A stretch of 64,000 nucleotides of DNA from Aureimonas sp. SA4125. Lineage in GTDB: Bacteria; Pseudomonadota; Alphaproteobacteria; Rhizobiales; Rhizobiaceae. Within the stretch, counting starts at the first letter, position 1. Each line of letters starts with the position of its first letter. The position numbers and the translations under genes were made by a program. The notes under the pieces are model-generated. The model had not been told where the DNA came from and did not search any database. It saw only the letters and a program-made list of their open reading frames with translations. Location: NCBI RefSeq assembly GCF_019973775.1, contig NZ_AP025032.1, positions 868,001 to 932,000 on the forward strand, written 5' to 3'. Shown here one piece after another: positions 26,404-33,997 of this stretch.

Positions 26404-27486
26404 TTATTCTCCGCCGAGCCCCATGGTGATCTGCATCTTCACCTCGCCCTTTGGCGCCGATGCCGCGATCTCGAAGGCCTCGACGCTGTCGGCGAAGGCG
26501 AAGCTGCGGGTGATCAGCGGCGCGACATCGATCGTGCCGGAGGCCAGCATCGCCACGCAGCGCGGAAACACGTGGGCGTAGCGGAACACGTGCTCGACCC
26601 GCGCCTCCTTCAGCATGGCCGCCGCGACGTCGTAGGCGACGGGCTTCAGCGGGATGCCGACGAAGACGAGGACGCCGCCGGGACAGAGCGGCTCGAAGAT
26701 GCCGGCGACGGCACGCTCGGAGCCGGAACATTCGTAGATCGCGTCGGCGCCCCAGCCATCGGTCGCCGCCTTCACGGCGTCGGCGAGATTTTCCCGCGAG
26801 ACGTTGACGGTGGTGACGGCGCCGAGGCCGCGGGCGATGTCGAGCTTGGTGTCGTCGACGTCCGAGACGATCACCCGCGCCGCTCCGCCGGCCAGCGCCG
26901 CCAGCACAGTGACGAGACCGATCGGCCCGGCACCGATGACGACGGCGATGTGGCCCGGCGCCGCGCGCGCCTTCGTCACCGCGTGGACGCCGACGGCGAG
27001 CGGCTCGACCATGGCCGCGGCGGCAAAGGAGACGCTGTCCGGCAGCTTGAAGGTGAAGGCCTCGGGGTGGACGACGCTCGAGCGCAGCACGCCATGGATC
27101 GGCGGTGTCGCCCAGAACCGCACCGCAGGGTCCAGATTGTAGAGGCCGAGCCGCGTCGCCCGCGACGTCGGCTCGGGAATGCCGGGTTCCATGCAGACGC
27201 GGTCGCCGACTTTGAGGCCCGTCACCTCGGCGCCCGTCTCGGTGACGATTCCGGACGCCTCGTGCCCGAGGATCATCGGCGCCTTGACGACGAAGGGGCC
27301 GATGGCGCCATGGGTGTAGTAATGGACATCCGAGCCGCAGATTCCGACGGTGTGGATGGCGATGCGGACGTCGTGGGGTCCGAGTTTCTCGTCGATGGGA
27401 AAATCGCGAAGCGACAGCCGATCCTTCGCTTCGAGGACGAGGGCGCGGCTATCGTCGCCGTGCGGGAGTGCGTGAGCCTGTGACAT
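26404..27486 (-). CDS. polyol-type NAD-dependent dehydrogenase (xylitol/sorbitol dehydrogenase family)
   Basis: A 360-residue medium-chain dehydrogenase. Catalytic zinc ligands appear in [14 protein letters not shown] and GHEASG; the Rossmann loop is [32 protein letters not shown] shows that the structural-zinc Cys cluster present in many homologues is absent; mammalian sorbitol dehydrogenases lack it too. The segment [12 protein letters not shown] is typical of xylitol/sorbitol dehydrogenases. Likely oxidises a polyol at C2 with NAD+. ATG 27486 is the family start; the frame runs much further upstream without homology. No sugar transporter is adjacent, so the substrate is uncertain. Confidence 0.85.
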   Translation of the reverse strand: MSQAHALPHGDDSRALVLEAKDRLSLRDFPIDEKLGPHDVRIAIHTVGICGSDVHYYTHGAIGPFVVKAPMILGHEASGIVTETGAEVTGLKVGDRVCMEPGIPEPTSRATRLGLYNLDPAVRFWATPPIHGVLRSSVVHPEAFTFKLPDSVSFAAAAMVEPLAVGVHAVTKARAAPGHIAVVIGAGPIGLVTVLAALAGGAARVIVSDVDDTKLDIARGLGAVTTVNVSRENLADAVKAATDGWGADAIYECSGSERAVAGIFEPLCPGGVLVFVGIPLKPVAYDVAAAMLKEARVEHVFRYAHVFPRCVAMLASGTIDVAPLITRSFAFADSVEAFEIAASAPKGEVKMQITMGLGGE

Positions 27487-27867
27487 GTCACCGTTCCGGT
27501 TGTCGGCCGCCGGCCATGACCGTCGCGGCGGGGGAAGTTCGTCCGCCGTCACCGGCAGACGCTCGCTGGCAACGCGTCGGTGCCGAGGTGCAACATAGAG
27601 CGTCGGGCGAAAAAGTGGGAACCGGTTTTCGCAGTATCCGGCGCGGCAACTTGAAAGCCGGCGTTTCGCGCGATCCCGGAAAATCGCCCGAAACGCTGGC
27701 CGAGGCGGCCCGGCCGGTCTGCCATCGACCATCCGCTGCGGTCGAAATCGCCCCCTTTGCACGGGAGGCGATGGTCGGCTTTTGTCCCGGCGAACGGACA
27801 ATTCGGCAGCGCGCCTCGCACACGCGCCTGCTTCGCCGAACCTGGCGCGGCGCAGGGCCGATCCGCC
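27487..27867. other. intergenic gap between ribB and the dehydrogenase
   Basis: About 380 bases between two genes on the same strand. Frames open on both strands are not protein-like. It likely holds the dehydrogenase promoter; nothing specific is seen. Confidence 0.4.
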
Positions 27868-28995
27868 TCAGTCCTCGACGAGGATCGTTCCGGCGACCTC
27901 GATGCCGAAGCCGGTGAGGCCGACATAGGATCGCTCCTGGGTGGCGAGAACGGAGATCGAGCGGACGCCGAGATCGCGCAGGATCTGCGCGCCGACGCCG
28001 ACCTCGCGCCAGCGGCGCATGCGGTTGCGGGCGCTGACATGGCGCTCGCCGTCGCTCGGCGCTTCGACATGGTCGGCAATGCCCACCGGAGTGGCCTCGA
28101 AATCGTCGACATGCGGCTGGCGCAGCAGCATCAGCACGCCCTGGCCATGCGTCTTCAGCGTCTCGACGGCGATGTCGACCCAGGTCTTGGAGGCTGTCGT
28201 ACGGTTGAAGAGGTCGAGCACCGGCTGCTCGCGATGGATGCGGGTCGGCACCCGCTCGCGGCCGCGCACGTCGCCGAAGATGGCGACCACATGCTGCATG
28301 GCGTCGAACGGCGTCTCGTAAATGCGGATCGTGCCCTCCATGCCGGCGATCTGCATCGTCTCCTCCTTGACGCAGGTGACGAAGGACTCGCGCCGGATAC
28401 GGAAGGAGATGAGGTCCTCGATCGAGATGATCTTGAGCCCGTGCTCGCGCGCGAACGGGATGAGCTCGGCGAGGCGCTTCACCGTGCCGTCGTCGTTGAC
28501 GATCTCGGCGAGGATGCCGACCGGCGGCAGGCCGGCGAGATGGGCGAGGTCGCAGCCGGCCTCGGTATGGCCCGACCGTGTCAGCACGCCGCCGGCCCGG
28601 GCGATCAGCGGGAAGATGTGGCCGGGACGCAGAAAATCGCCGCCCGAGCAGTTGTCGTTGGCCAGTGCCCGCACCGTGTTCGTGCGCTCCTCGGCGGAGA
28701 TGCCGGTGGTCATGCCGACCCTGTAGTCGACCGAGACGGTGAAGGCCGTGCGCATGGGATCGAGATTGTTGGCGACCATCGGCGGCAGGTTCAGGGCCTC
28801 GGCCCTTTCGGCCGGCATGGGCGCACAGATGATGCCGCTGGTATGGCGGATCATGAAGGCCATCTTCTCCGGCGTCGTCTTGGCGGCGGCCATGATCAGG
28901 TCGCCCTCATTCTCGCGATCGGTATCGTCGACAACCACGACCATCTCGCCGGCGGCGATCGCGGCGATCGCATCTTCGATTGTGTCGAGTTCCAT
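27868..28995 (-). CDS. ribB: 3,4-dihydroxy-2-butanone 4-phosphate synthase with degenerate GTP cyclohydrolase II-like domain
   Basis: Makes the four-carbon riboflavin precursor from ribulose 5-phosphate. Residues 1-205 are a complete RibB domain: VVDDTDRENEGDLIMAA (metal and substrate acid loop), THTSG-type RHTSGIICAPM, RPGHIFPLIAR and GVLTRSGHTEAGCDLA. The C-terminal 165 residues follow the RibA fold, but where RibA has its three zinc-binding Cys (C-x10-C-x-C) this protein reads HREQPVLDLFNRTTASKTW with none. It is probably a RibB plus a dead RibA-like domain (the RibBX type reported in rhizobia). AGGAGC precedes the ATG. No FMN riboswitch is visible upstream; queF precedes it by 89 bases. 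Confidence 0.9.
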   Translation of the reverse strand: MELDTIEDAIAAIAAGEMVVVVDDTDRENEGDLIMAAAKTTPEKMAFMIRHTSGIICAPMPAERAEALNLPPMVANNLDPMRTAFTVSVDYRVGMTTGISAEERTNTVRALANDNCSGGDFLRPGHIFPLIARAGGVLTRSGHTEAGCDLAHLAGLPPVGILAEIVNDDGTVKRLAELIPFAREHGLKIISIEDLISFRIRRESFVTCVKEETMQIAGMEGTIRIYETPFDAMQHVVAIFGDVRGRERVPTRIHREQPVLDLFNRTTASKTWVDIAVETLKTHGQGVLMLLRQPHVDDFEATPVGIADHVEAPSDGERHVSARNRMRRWREVGVGAQILRDLGVRSISVLATQERSYVGLTGFGIEVAGTILVED

Positions 28996-29084
28996 GAGAA
29001 GGCTCCTGCCGGCTTGCACCTTTGCGACGCTCGTACGCCGTGGGCGCGTCCGGATCAACGGCCTGGGCGTTGACGCTGCGGATA

Positions 29085-29543
29085 TCAGCCGCGGCCGCGA
29101 TAGGGCGGAACGCCCTGATCGGGCAGAAAAACGCCTTCGGGCGGTGCGCCGGTCTGCCAGAACACGTCGATCGGGATGCCGCCGCGCGGGTACCAGTAGC
29201 CGCCGATCCGCAGCCACAGGGGCTTCGTCGCCTCGACGATCCGGCGGGCGACCTCGACCGTGCAGCTCTCATGGAAGCTGCCATGGTTGCGGAAGCTGGT
29301 GAGAAAGAGCTTCAGCGATTTGGACTCCACCAGCTTTTCATCCGGCGCGTAGTCGATGACGAGATGGGCGAAGTCCGGCTGGCCGGTGACCGGGCAGAGC
29401 GAGGTGAATTCGGGGCAGGCGAAGCGCACGATGGTCGGCGGCCCCGGAATGCGGGTGTAGGGAACGGTTTCCAGCACCGCCTCGTCTGGCGAGGTGGCGG
29501 GACGCGCGTCGGCGCCGAGCTGGGTCAGGTTCATCTCGGTCAT
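29085..29543 (-). CDS. queF: NADPH-dependent 7-cyano-7-deazaguanine reductase
   Basis: Reduces the nitrile preQ0 to preQ1 in queuosine biosynthesis. The 152-residue protein is the short, single-domain QueF type. The QueF signature is [20 protein letters not shown], which starts the active-site helix, and the catalytic Cys lies in [13 protein letters not shown] (about residue 50). Its upstream neighbour terC ends just 23 bases away, so terC-queF-ribB may be one transcript. Confidence 0.95.
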   Translation of the reverse strand: MTEMNLTQLGADARPATSPDEAVLETVPYTRIPGPPTIVRFACPEFTSLCPVTGQPDFAHLVIDYAPDEKLVESKSLKLFLTSFRNHGSFHESCTVEVARRIVEATKPLWLRIGGYWYPRGGIPIDVFWQTGAPPEGVFLPDQGVPPYRGRG

Positions 29544-29566
29544 GTCAGGCCTTCAAAGAGGACGCT

Positions 29567-30214
29567 TCAGCGGGCGCCGGGAAGATCGGGCGGCATCGGC
29601 AGGCCGGGAAGAATCCCTGCCTGGGCGACTTCCGAGTAGCCCTGCCAGATCATTTCCACGGCGACAAAGAGAATGACCGCAAGGCCGATCCAGGAAATGG
29701 AGCGATAACGCTGAAGCAGGCGTGCGATCAAGGTGGCGGCGGCGCCCATCAGGACGACGGAGATCAGAAGGCCCACGACCAGCACCTCGACATGGTCGCG
29801 CGCGGCGCCGGCGACGGCAAGGACATTGTCGAGCGACATGGAGACGTCGGCGAGCATGATCTGGAAGATGGCCTGGCCAAAACTCTTTGCCGGCACGCTT
29901 TCATCCGCAGCGGTGATGTCGGTCGGGCCCTGCCGCACCTCCCGGAACATGCGGTAGCACACGTAGAGGAGGAGCAATCCGCCGGCGAGGGTCAGCCCGA
30001 CGATCTCGAGAAGCTGAACCGCGACCACCGCCAGGAGGATGCGCAGAAAGACGGCCGCGACGATGCCCCAGAAGATCACCCGTGCGCGGATCGCGGGCGC
30101 CACGCCCGCCGCCACCATGCCGACGACGATGGCGTTGTCGCCGGCCAGCGCCACGTCGATCAGGAGCACCTGAAGGAGGGCGCTGAACTCCGCGGCCCAG
30201 AAGATTTCGTTCAT
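29567..30214 (-). CDS. TerC family integral membrane protein
   Basis: A 215-residue protein with seven or so hydrophobic segments. The paired TerC motifs are present: VALAGDNAIVVGM near residue 25 and DVSMSLDNVLAVAG near residue 125, with conserved Asp and Asn thought to bind metal ions. TerC/YjbE-type proteins export manganese or support metal loading of secreted proteins. AGGAG precedes the ATG at 30214; the frame opens at 30280 without family support. It is oriented away from the LysR gene. Confidence 0.88.
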   Translation of the reverse strand: MNEIFWAAEFSALLQVLLIDVALAGDNAIVVGMVAAGVAPAIRARVIFWGIVAAVFLRILLAVVAVQLLEIVGLTLAGGLLLLYVCYRMFREVRQGPTDITAADESVPAKSFGQAIFQIMLADVSMSLDNVLAVAGAARDHVEVLVVGLLISVVLMGAAATLIARLLQRYRSISWIGLAVILFVAVEMIWQGYSEVAQAGILPGLPMPPDLPGAR

Positions 30215-30363
30215 TCGCGGGCTCCTGGCCACTGTGGGGGCGAAACACTCTGTGCATGGCGCGGGCCGGCGACAGCACACGGAAGGGACCTTCGATCCCG
30301 ACTAAATTTCCGGTTTGGCCCGCCGCCTGTCGCGCGCCGCCGCGGCGATGTTATGCTGCAGGG

Positions 30364-31248
30364 ATGATCGACAAGCTGGAATATTTCATCGCACTCGCCG
30401 CCGAGCGCCATTTCGGCCGCGCCGCCGAGCGGCTGGGCGTGACCCAGCCGACGCTTTCGGCGGGCATCAGGCAGCTCGAAGAGCGGCTCGGCGTGACGCT
30501 CGTCAATCGAGGCTCGCGCTTCCAGGGGATCACCGCGGAAGGCGAGCGGGTGCTCGTCTGGGCGCGCCGGATCGTCGAGGACGTGCGAACCATGCATGAC
30601 GAGATCCGCTCGGTGCGCCTTGGCATTTCGGGGCACCTGCGCATCGCGGTCATCCCGACGGCGCTCGCCATCGTCTCGCGGCTGACCACGCCGTTCTTCA
30701 AGCGCCATCCCGGCGTCACTTTCGACATCGTCTCGCAGACCTCGTCGGAAATCATCAAGCGGATCGAGGATTTCGAGATCGACCTCGGCATCACCTATCT
30801 GGACGACGAGAGGCTCGGCCGCATCGACAAGCGGCCCCTCTACGACGAGCGCTATTGCCTGGTGACGACGCGGGGCAACCCCTTTGCCGACAACGAGACC
30901 GTGACCTGGGCCGAGGCGGCGTCGATCCCCTTGTGCCTTCTCTCCAATACCATGCAGAACCGCAAGATCCTCAACGGGCTCCTCGGCTCGACCGGGGCGC
31001 CCTTCGAGACGGTGCTGGAATCCAACTCCATGATCGCGCTGATCGCACATGTGCGCACCGGTCACTTCGCCACCATCATGCCGTTCCGCTCGGCCGAAAT
31101 CTTGGGGCTCGGCGATCCCATGTGCACCATTCCGATCGTCGAGCCGGATGCCGCCTACCGTATCGGCCTCGTCGCCGCCAAACGCGATCCCCGGCCGCCG
31201 CTGATCGCCGCCTTCTGGTCGGAGTCGGCCGATGCTGGGCTCGAGTGA
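30364..31248 (+). CDS. LysR-type regulator of the formate dehydrogenase operon
   Basis: A 294-residue LTTR. Residues 1-60 form the winged HTH (LEYFIALAAERHFGRAAERL and GVTQPTLSAGIRQLEERLG); residues 90-290 form the periplasmic-binding-like effector domain (GHLRIAVIPTALAIVSRL). It lies 95 bases upstream of fdsG in the same direction; LysR genes next to fds operons (FdsR in Cupriavidus) control formate dehydrogenase, so that is its likely job. A palindromic LTTR-type site lies in the gap before fdsG. Effector unknown. Confidence 0.88.
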   Translation: MIDKLEYFIALAAERHFGRAAERLGVTQPTLSAGIRQLEERLGVTLVNRGSRFQGITAEGERVLVWARRIVEDVRTMHDEIRSVRLGISGHLRIAVIPTALAIVSRLTTPFFKRHPGVTFDIVSQTSSEIIKRIEDFEIDLGITYLDDERLGRIDKRPLYDERYCLVTTRGNPFADNETVTWAEAASIPLCLLSNTMQNRKILNGLLGSTGAPFETVLESNSMIALIAHVRTGHFATIMPFRSAEILGLGDPMCTIPIVEPDAAYRIGLVAAKRDPRPPLIAAFWSESADAGLE

Positions 31249-31285
31249 TAGAAATCCTCTATCGTCAGACGGAAGTTGGGCATTG

Positions 31286-31300
31286 ATTTCAGTGTGAAAT
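31286..31300. promoter_or_regulatory. LysR-type binding site upstream of fdsG
   Basis: ATTTCA-GTG-TGAAAT, a 6-bp inverted repeat with T-N11-A geometry (T at 31287, A at 31299), the LTTR consensus. It lies 44 bases before the fdsG GTG and 38 bases after the LysR stop. A second half-site TTGAAAT occurs near 31314-31320. Confidence 0.55.
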
Positions 31301-31343
31301 AAGCGCCATCTCCTTGAAATGGTTCTAAGGGAGGCGGGAGCTC

Positions 31344-31817
31344 GTGACTTACCAGACGGCGTTTGACGCCGCGGATGCTGCTGATGTCATCAATGAGCAC
31401 AGGCATCTGGAGGGGCCGTTGCTGCCCATCCTGCATGCCCTTCAGGGGCGTTTTGGGCTGATCGGCGAGGAAGCCGTCCGGCTGATTTCGGCAGAGCTCA
31501 ACCTGTCGCGTGCCGAGGTCTACGGCGTCGTCTCCTTCTATCACGATTTCCGCAAGGAGCCCCACGGCCGCCACGTCCTGAAGGTCTGCCGGGCGGAGGC
31601 CTGCCAGTCGATGGGGAGCGATGCCATCGCCGACTCCCTCGAACGGGCGCTCGGCATCAAGTTCGGCGAGACGTCCGCCGACGGCCAGGTGACGCTGGAA
31701 GCCGTTTACTGCCTCGGACTCTGTGCCGTCGCGCCTTCGGCCATGCTGGACGGACGACTGATCGGCCGATTGTCGGAGGCCAAGGTCGCGCTGCTCGCCG
31801 AGGAGATCCGCCTGTGA
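31344..31817 (+). CDS. fdsG: NAD-dependent formate dehydrogenase gamma subunit
   Basis: A 157-residue NuoE-like subunit that holds one [2Fe-2S] cluster. The four Cys lie in CRAEACQSMGS (about residues 81-86) and CLGLCAVAPSAML (about 122-126). GGGAGG precedes the GTG start. With FdsB it forms the diaphorase arm that passes electrons from formate to NAD+. Its stop overlaps the fdsB start by 4 bases (GTGA). First gene of the fds operon. Confidence 0.95.
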   Translation: MTYQTAFDAADAADVINEHRHLEGPLLPILHALQGRFGLIGEEAVRLISAELNLSRAEVYGVVSFYHDFRKEPHGRHVLKVCRAEACQSMGSDAIADSLERALGIKFGETSADGQVTLEAVYCLGLCAVAPSAMLDGRLIGRLSEAKVALLAEEIRL

Positions 31818-33373
31818 TCCGCGTCTTCATTCCGCTCGACTCCTTTGCCGTCGCTCTCGGCGCGGACGAGATCGCCGACGAACTCGCGCTCGCCATCACC
31901 AGATCGGATCTCGACGCGACCATCGTGCGCAACGGCTCGCACGGCCTTGCCTGGCTGGAGCCGCTGCTCGAGGTCGAAACGCCGGAAGGGCGCATTGCCT
32001 ACGGTCCGATCGAGCCGGGCGAGATCGCGGGACTTTTGAAGGCCGGCTTCCTCACGGGCGGCCAGCACCCCAAGCGCATCGGCGACATCCAGAAGCATCC
32101 CTATCTCGCCAACCAGACCCGGCTGACCTTCAGACGCTGCGGCATCATCGATCCGCTGTCGCTGGGTGACTACCGTGACCTTGGCGGCTTCGAGGGGCTG
32201 AAGCGCGCAATCGCGATGACACCGCACGAGATCGTCCAGGAAGTCACCGACTCCGGCCTGCGCGGCCGTGGTGGCGCGGGTTTCCCGACGGGCGTCAAAT
32301 GGAAGACGGTGCTCGAGACCGAGGCCGATCGCAAATATATCGTCGTCAACGCCGACGAGGGCGATTCAGGCACCTTCGCCGATCGGATGATCATGGAAGG
32401 CGACCCGTTCTGCCTGATCGAGGGCATGGTCATCGCGGGCCTTGCCACCAAGGCGACGAAGGGTTTCATCTATACCCGCTCGGAATATCCGGTCGCCATC
32501 CGCATTGTCGAGGAAGCCATCCGCCTCGCCTACGAGGCCGGCATCATCGGCAAGTCGGTCATGGGCACGGGGCCTGCCTTCGACATCGAAATGCGCGTCG
32601 GCGCCGGGGCCTATGTCTGCGGCGAGGAAACCGCCCTTCTCGAGAGTCTCGAAGGCAAGCGCGGCCAGGTTCGTGCCAAGCCGCCGCTGCCGGCGCACAA
32701 GGGTTTCATGGATCGCCCGACGGTGATCAACAACATCATCTCGATCACCTCCGTGCCGATCATCCTCGCCGAGGGCGCCGAGCAGTACAAGAATTTCGGC
32801 ACCGGCCGTTCGCGCGGCACGATCCCGATCCAGATCGCCGGCAACGTCAAGTTCGGCGGCCTCTACGAGACCGCCTTCGGCCTGACGCTCGGCGAGATCG
32901 TCGACGGCATCGGCGGGGGCACGGCGTCCGGCCGCCCGGTGCGGGCGGTCCAGGTCGGCGGCCCGCTCGGCGCCTATTTCCCGCGCGAGCTTTTCGACAC
33001 ACCCTTCGACTACGAAGCGTTCGCCGCGCGCGACGGCCTCATCGGCCATGCTGGCCTCGTGGTGTTCGACGACAGCGTCGACATGCTGAAGCAGGCCCGC
33101 TTCGCCTTCGAGTTCTGCGCCATCGAATCCTGCGGCAAGTGCACCCCCTGCCGCATCGGCGCCGTGCGCGGGCTGGAATCGGTCGAGAAGATCATCGCCG
33201 GAGATCGCCCGGCGGAGAACATCGCTTTGGTCGAGGACCTCTGCAACACCATGAAGTTCGGCTCGCTCTGCGCGCTCGGCGGCTTCACGCCCTATCCCGT
33301 CATGAGCGCCATCACGCACTTCCCGGAAGACTTCCACGGCCATTCGCAGCCCGTCCGCGAGGCGGCGGAATGA
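31814..33373 (+). CDS. fdsB: NAD-dependent formate dehydrogenase beta subunit
   Basis: A 519-residue NuoF-like flavoprotein that reduces NAD+. An N-terminal thioredoxin-like part precedes the NADH-binding GRGGAGFPTGVKW, the FMN-binding GAYVCGEETALLESLEG, and the [4Fe-4S] motif ESCGKCTPCRIGAVRG with a distal Cys in EDLCNTMKFGSLC. Starts by GTG overlap with fdsG. In other bacteria fdsA follows directly; here a toxin-antitoxin pair comes first, starting 16 bases after its stop. Confidence 0.95.
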   Translation: MIRVFIPLDSFAVALGADEIADELALAITRSDLDATIVRNGSHGLAWLEPLLEVETPEGRIAYGPIEPGEIAGLLKAGFLTGGQHPKRIGDIQKHPYLANQTRLTFRRCGIIDPLSLGDYRDLGGFEGLKRAIAMTPHEIVQEVTDSGLRGRGGAGFPTGVKWKTVLETEADRKYIVVNADEGDSGTFADRMIMEGDPFCLIEGMVIAGLATKATKGFIYTRSEYPVAIRIVEEAIRLAYEAGIIGKSVMGTGPAFDIEMRVGAGAYVCGEETALLESLEGKRGQVRAKPPLPAHKGFMDRPTVINNIISITSVPIILAEGAEQYKNFGTGRSRGTIPIQIAGNVKFGGLYETAFGLTLGEIVDGIGGGTASGRPVRAVQVGGPLGAYFPRELFDTPFDYEAFAARDGLIGHAGLVVFDDSVDMLKQARFAFEFCAIESCGKCTPCRIGAVRGLESVEKIIAGDRPAENIALVEDLCNTMKFGSLCALGGFTPYPVMSAITHFPEDFHGHSQPVREAAE

Positions 33374-33389
33374 CGGGACTTTCACCGCC

Positions 33390-33683
33390 ATGTCTCTCGA
33401 TTTCGCCGGTTTCGAATGGGACGCTGGAAACATCGAGAAATGCGCCAAGCACGGCGTCTCCCGGGAGGAGATCGAAACGGTGCTTTCCGGCGAGCCGGCG
33501 CTTCGCGAAGATCCGTTCGATCGCGCGGTCGAGCGACGTCTGCGGGCCATCGGGCGCACGCCGGCAGGGCGCTATATCTTCGTCGTCTTCACGTTTCGCC
33601 AGTCTGTCGGACACTGGCGGATCCGGCCTATCAGCGCGCGCTACATGCATTCCAGGGAGGCAGGGCACTATGAGCAGAGTTGA
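33390..33683 (+). CDS. brnT: BrnT-family toxin
   Basis: A 97-residue RNase-fold toxin of the BrnT (RelE-like) family: an initial FEWDAGNIEKCAKHGVSREE, middle DPFDRAVERRLRAIGRTPAGR and a final HWRIRPISARYMHSREAGHY, containing the R-I-R-I-S-A-R type ending conserved in the group. It probably cleaves RNA when free of antitoxin. It overlaps the antitoxin gene by 14 bases, the usual toxin-first order. The pair sits between fdsB and fdsA; codon use looks like that of the neighbours. Confidence 0.88.
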   Translation: MSLDFAGFEWDAGNIEKCAKHGVSREEIETVLSGEPALREDPFDRAVERRLRAIGRTPAGRYIFVVFTFRQSVGHWRIRPISARYMHSREAGHYEQS

Positions 33684-33924
33684 CCTGAAGCCGCTGCCGG
33701 AATTTGCCAGCGACGAGGAAGCCGAGCGTTTCGTCGACGAGGCGGATCTCACCGAATACGACCTATCGGGCTTCCATCCTGTTCGTCTGATCGAAACGGC
33801 CCCGGTCGATCTTCCGCGCACGCTTGTCGATCGGCTGGGAGAGCGCGCCGCGGTCGCGGGCATCTCGCGGGACCGGTATATCGCCTCTCTGCTCGAAGAA
33901 CACCTCGCGGCCGCCCCCAAATGA
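33670..33924 (+). CDS. ribbon-helix-helix antitoxin (BrnA/CopG type)
   Basis: An 84-residue partner of the upstream toxin. The N-terminal acidic region (FASDEEAERFVDEADLTEYD) likely wraps the toxin; the C-terminal part, VDLPRTLVDRLGERAAVAGI followed by SRDRYIASLLEEHL, resembles a ribbon-helix-helix DNA-binding domain, so it probably represses its own operon. The start ATG at 33670 lies inside brnT. The frame also reads through fdsB upstream, but without homology. Confidence 0.8.
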   Translation: MSRVDLKPLPEFASDEEAERFVDEADLTEYDLSGFHPVRLIETAPVDLPRTLVDRLGERAAVAGISRDRYIASLLEEHLAAAPK

Positions 33925-33997
33925 CCTCCGGTCGCGCAGCGCCTCGGCAAGACAATGGAGCGCAAGCGCTCCCCAATAATCAAGGGAGGATTGTCCC

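Noticed and set aside
28996..29084. Possible FMN riboswitch upstream of ribB
   Set aside because: The 89-base gap does not contain the conserved FMN-element blocks and is too short for the full structure.
33374..33997. Mobile element or attachment site carrying the toxin-antitoxin pair
   Set aside because: No flanking direct or inverted repeats, integrase or transposase are visible next to the pair.
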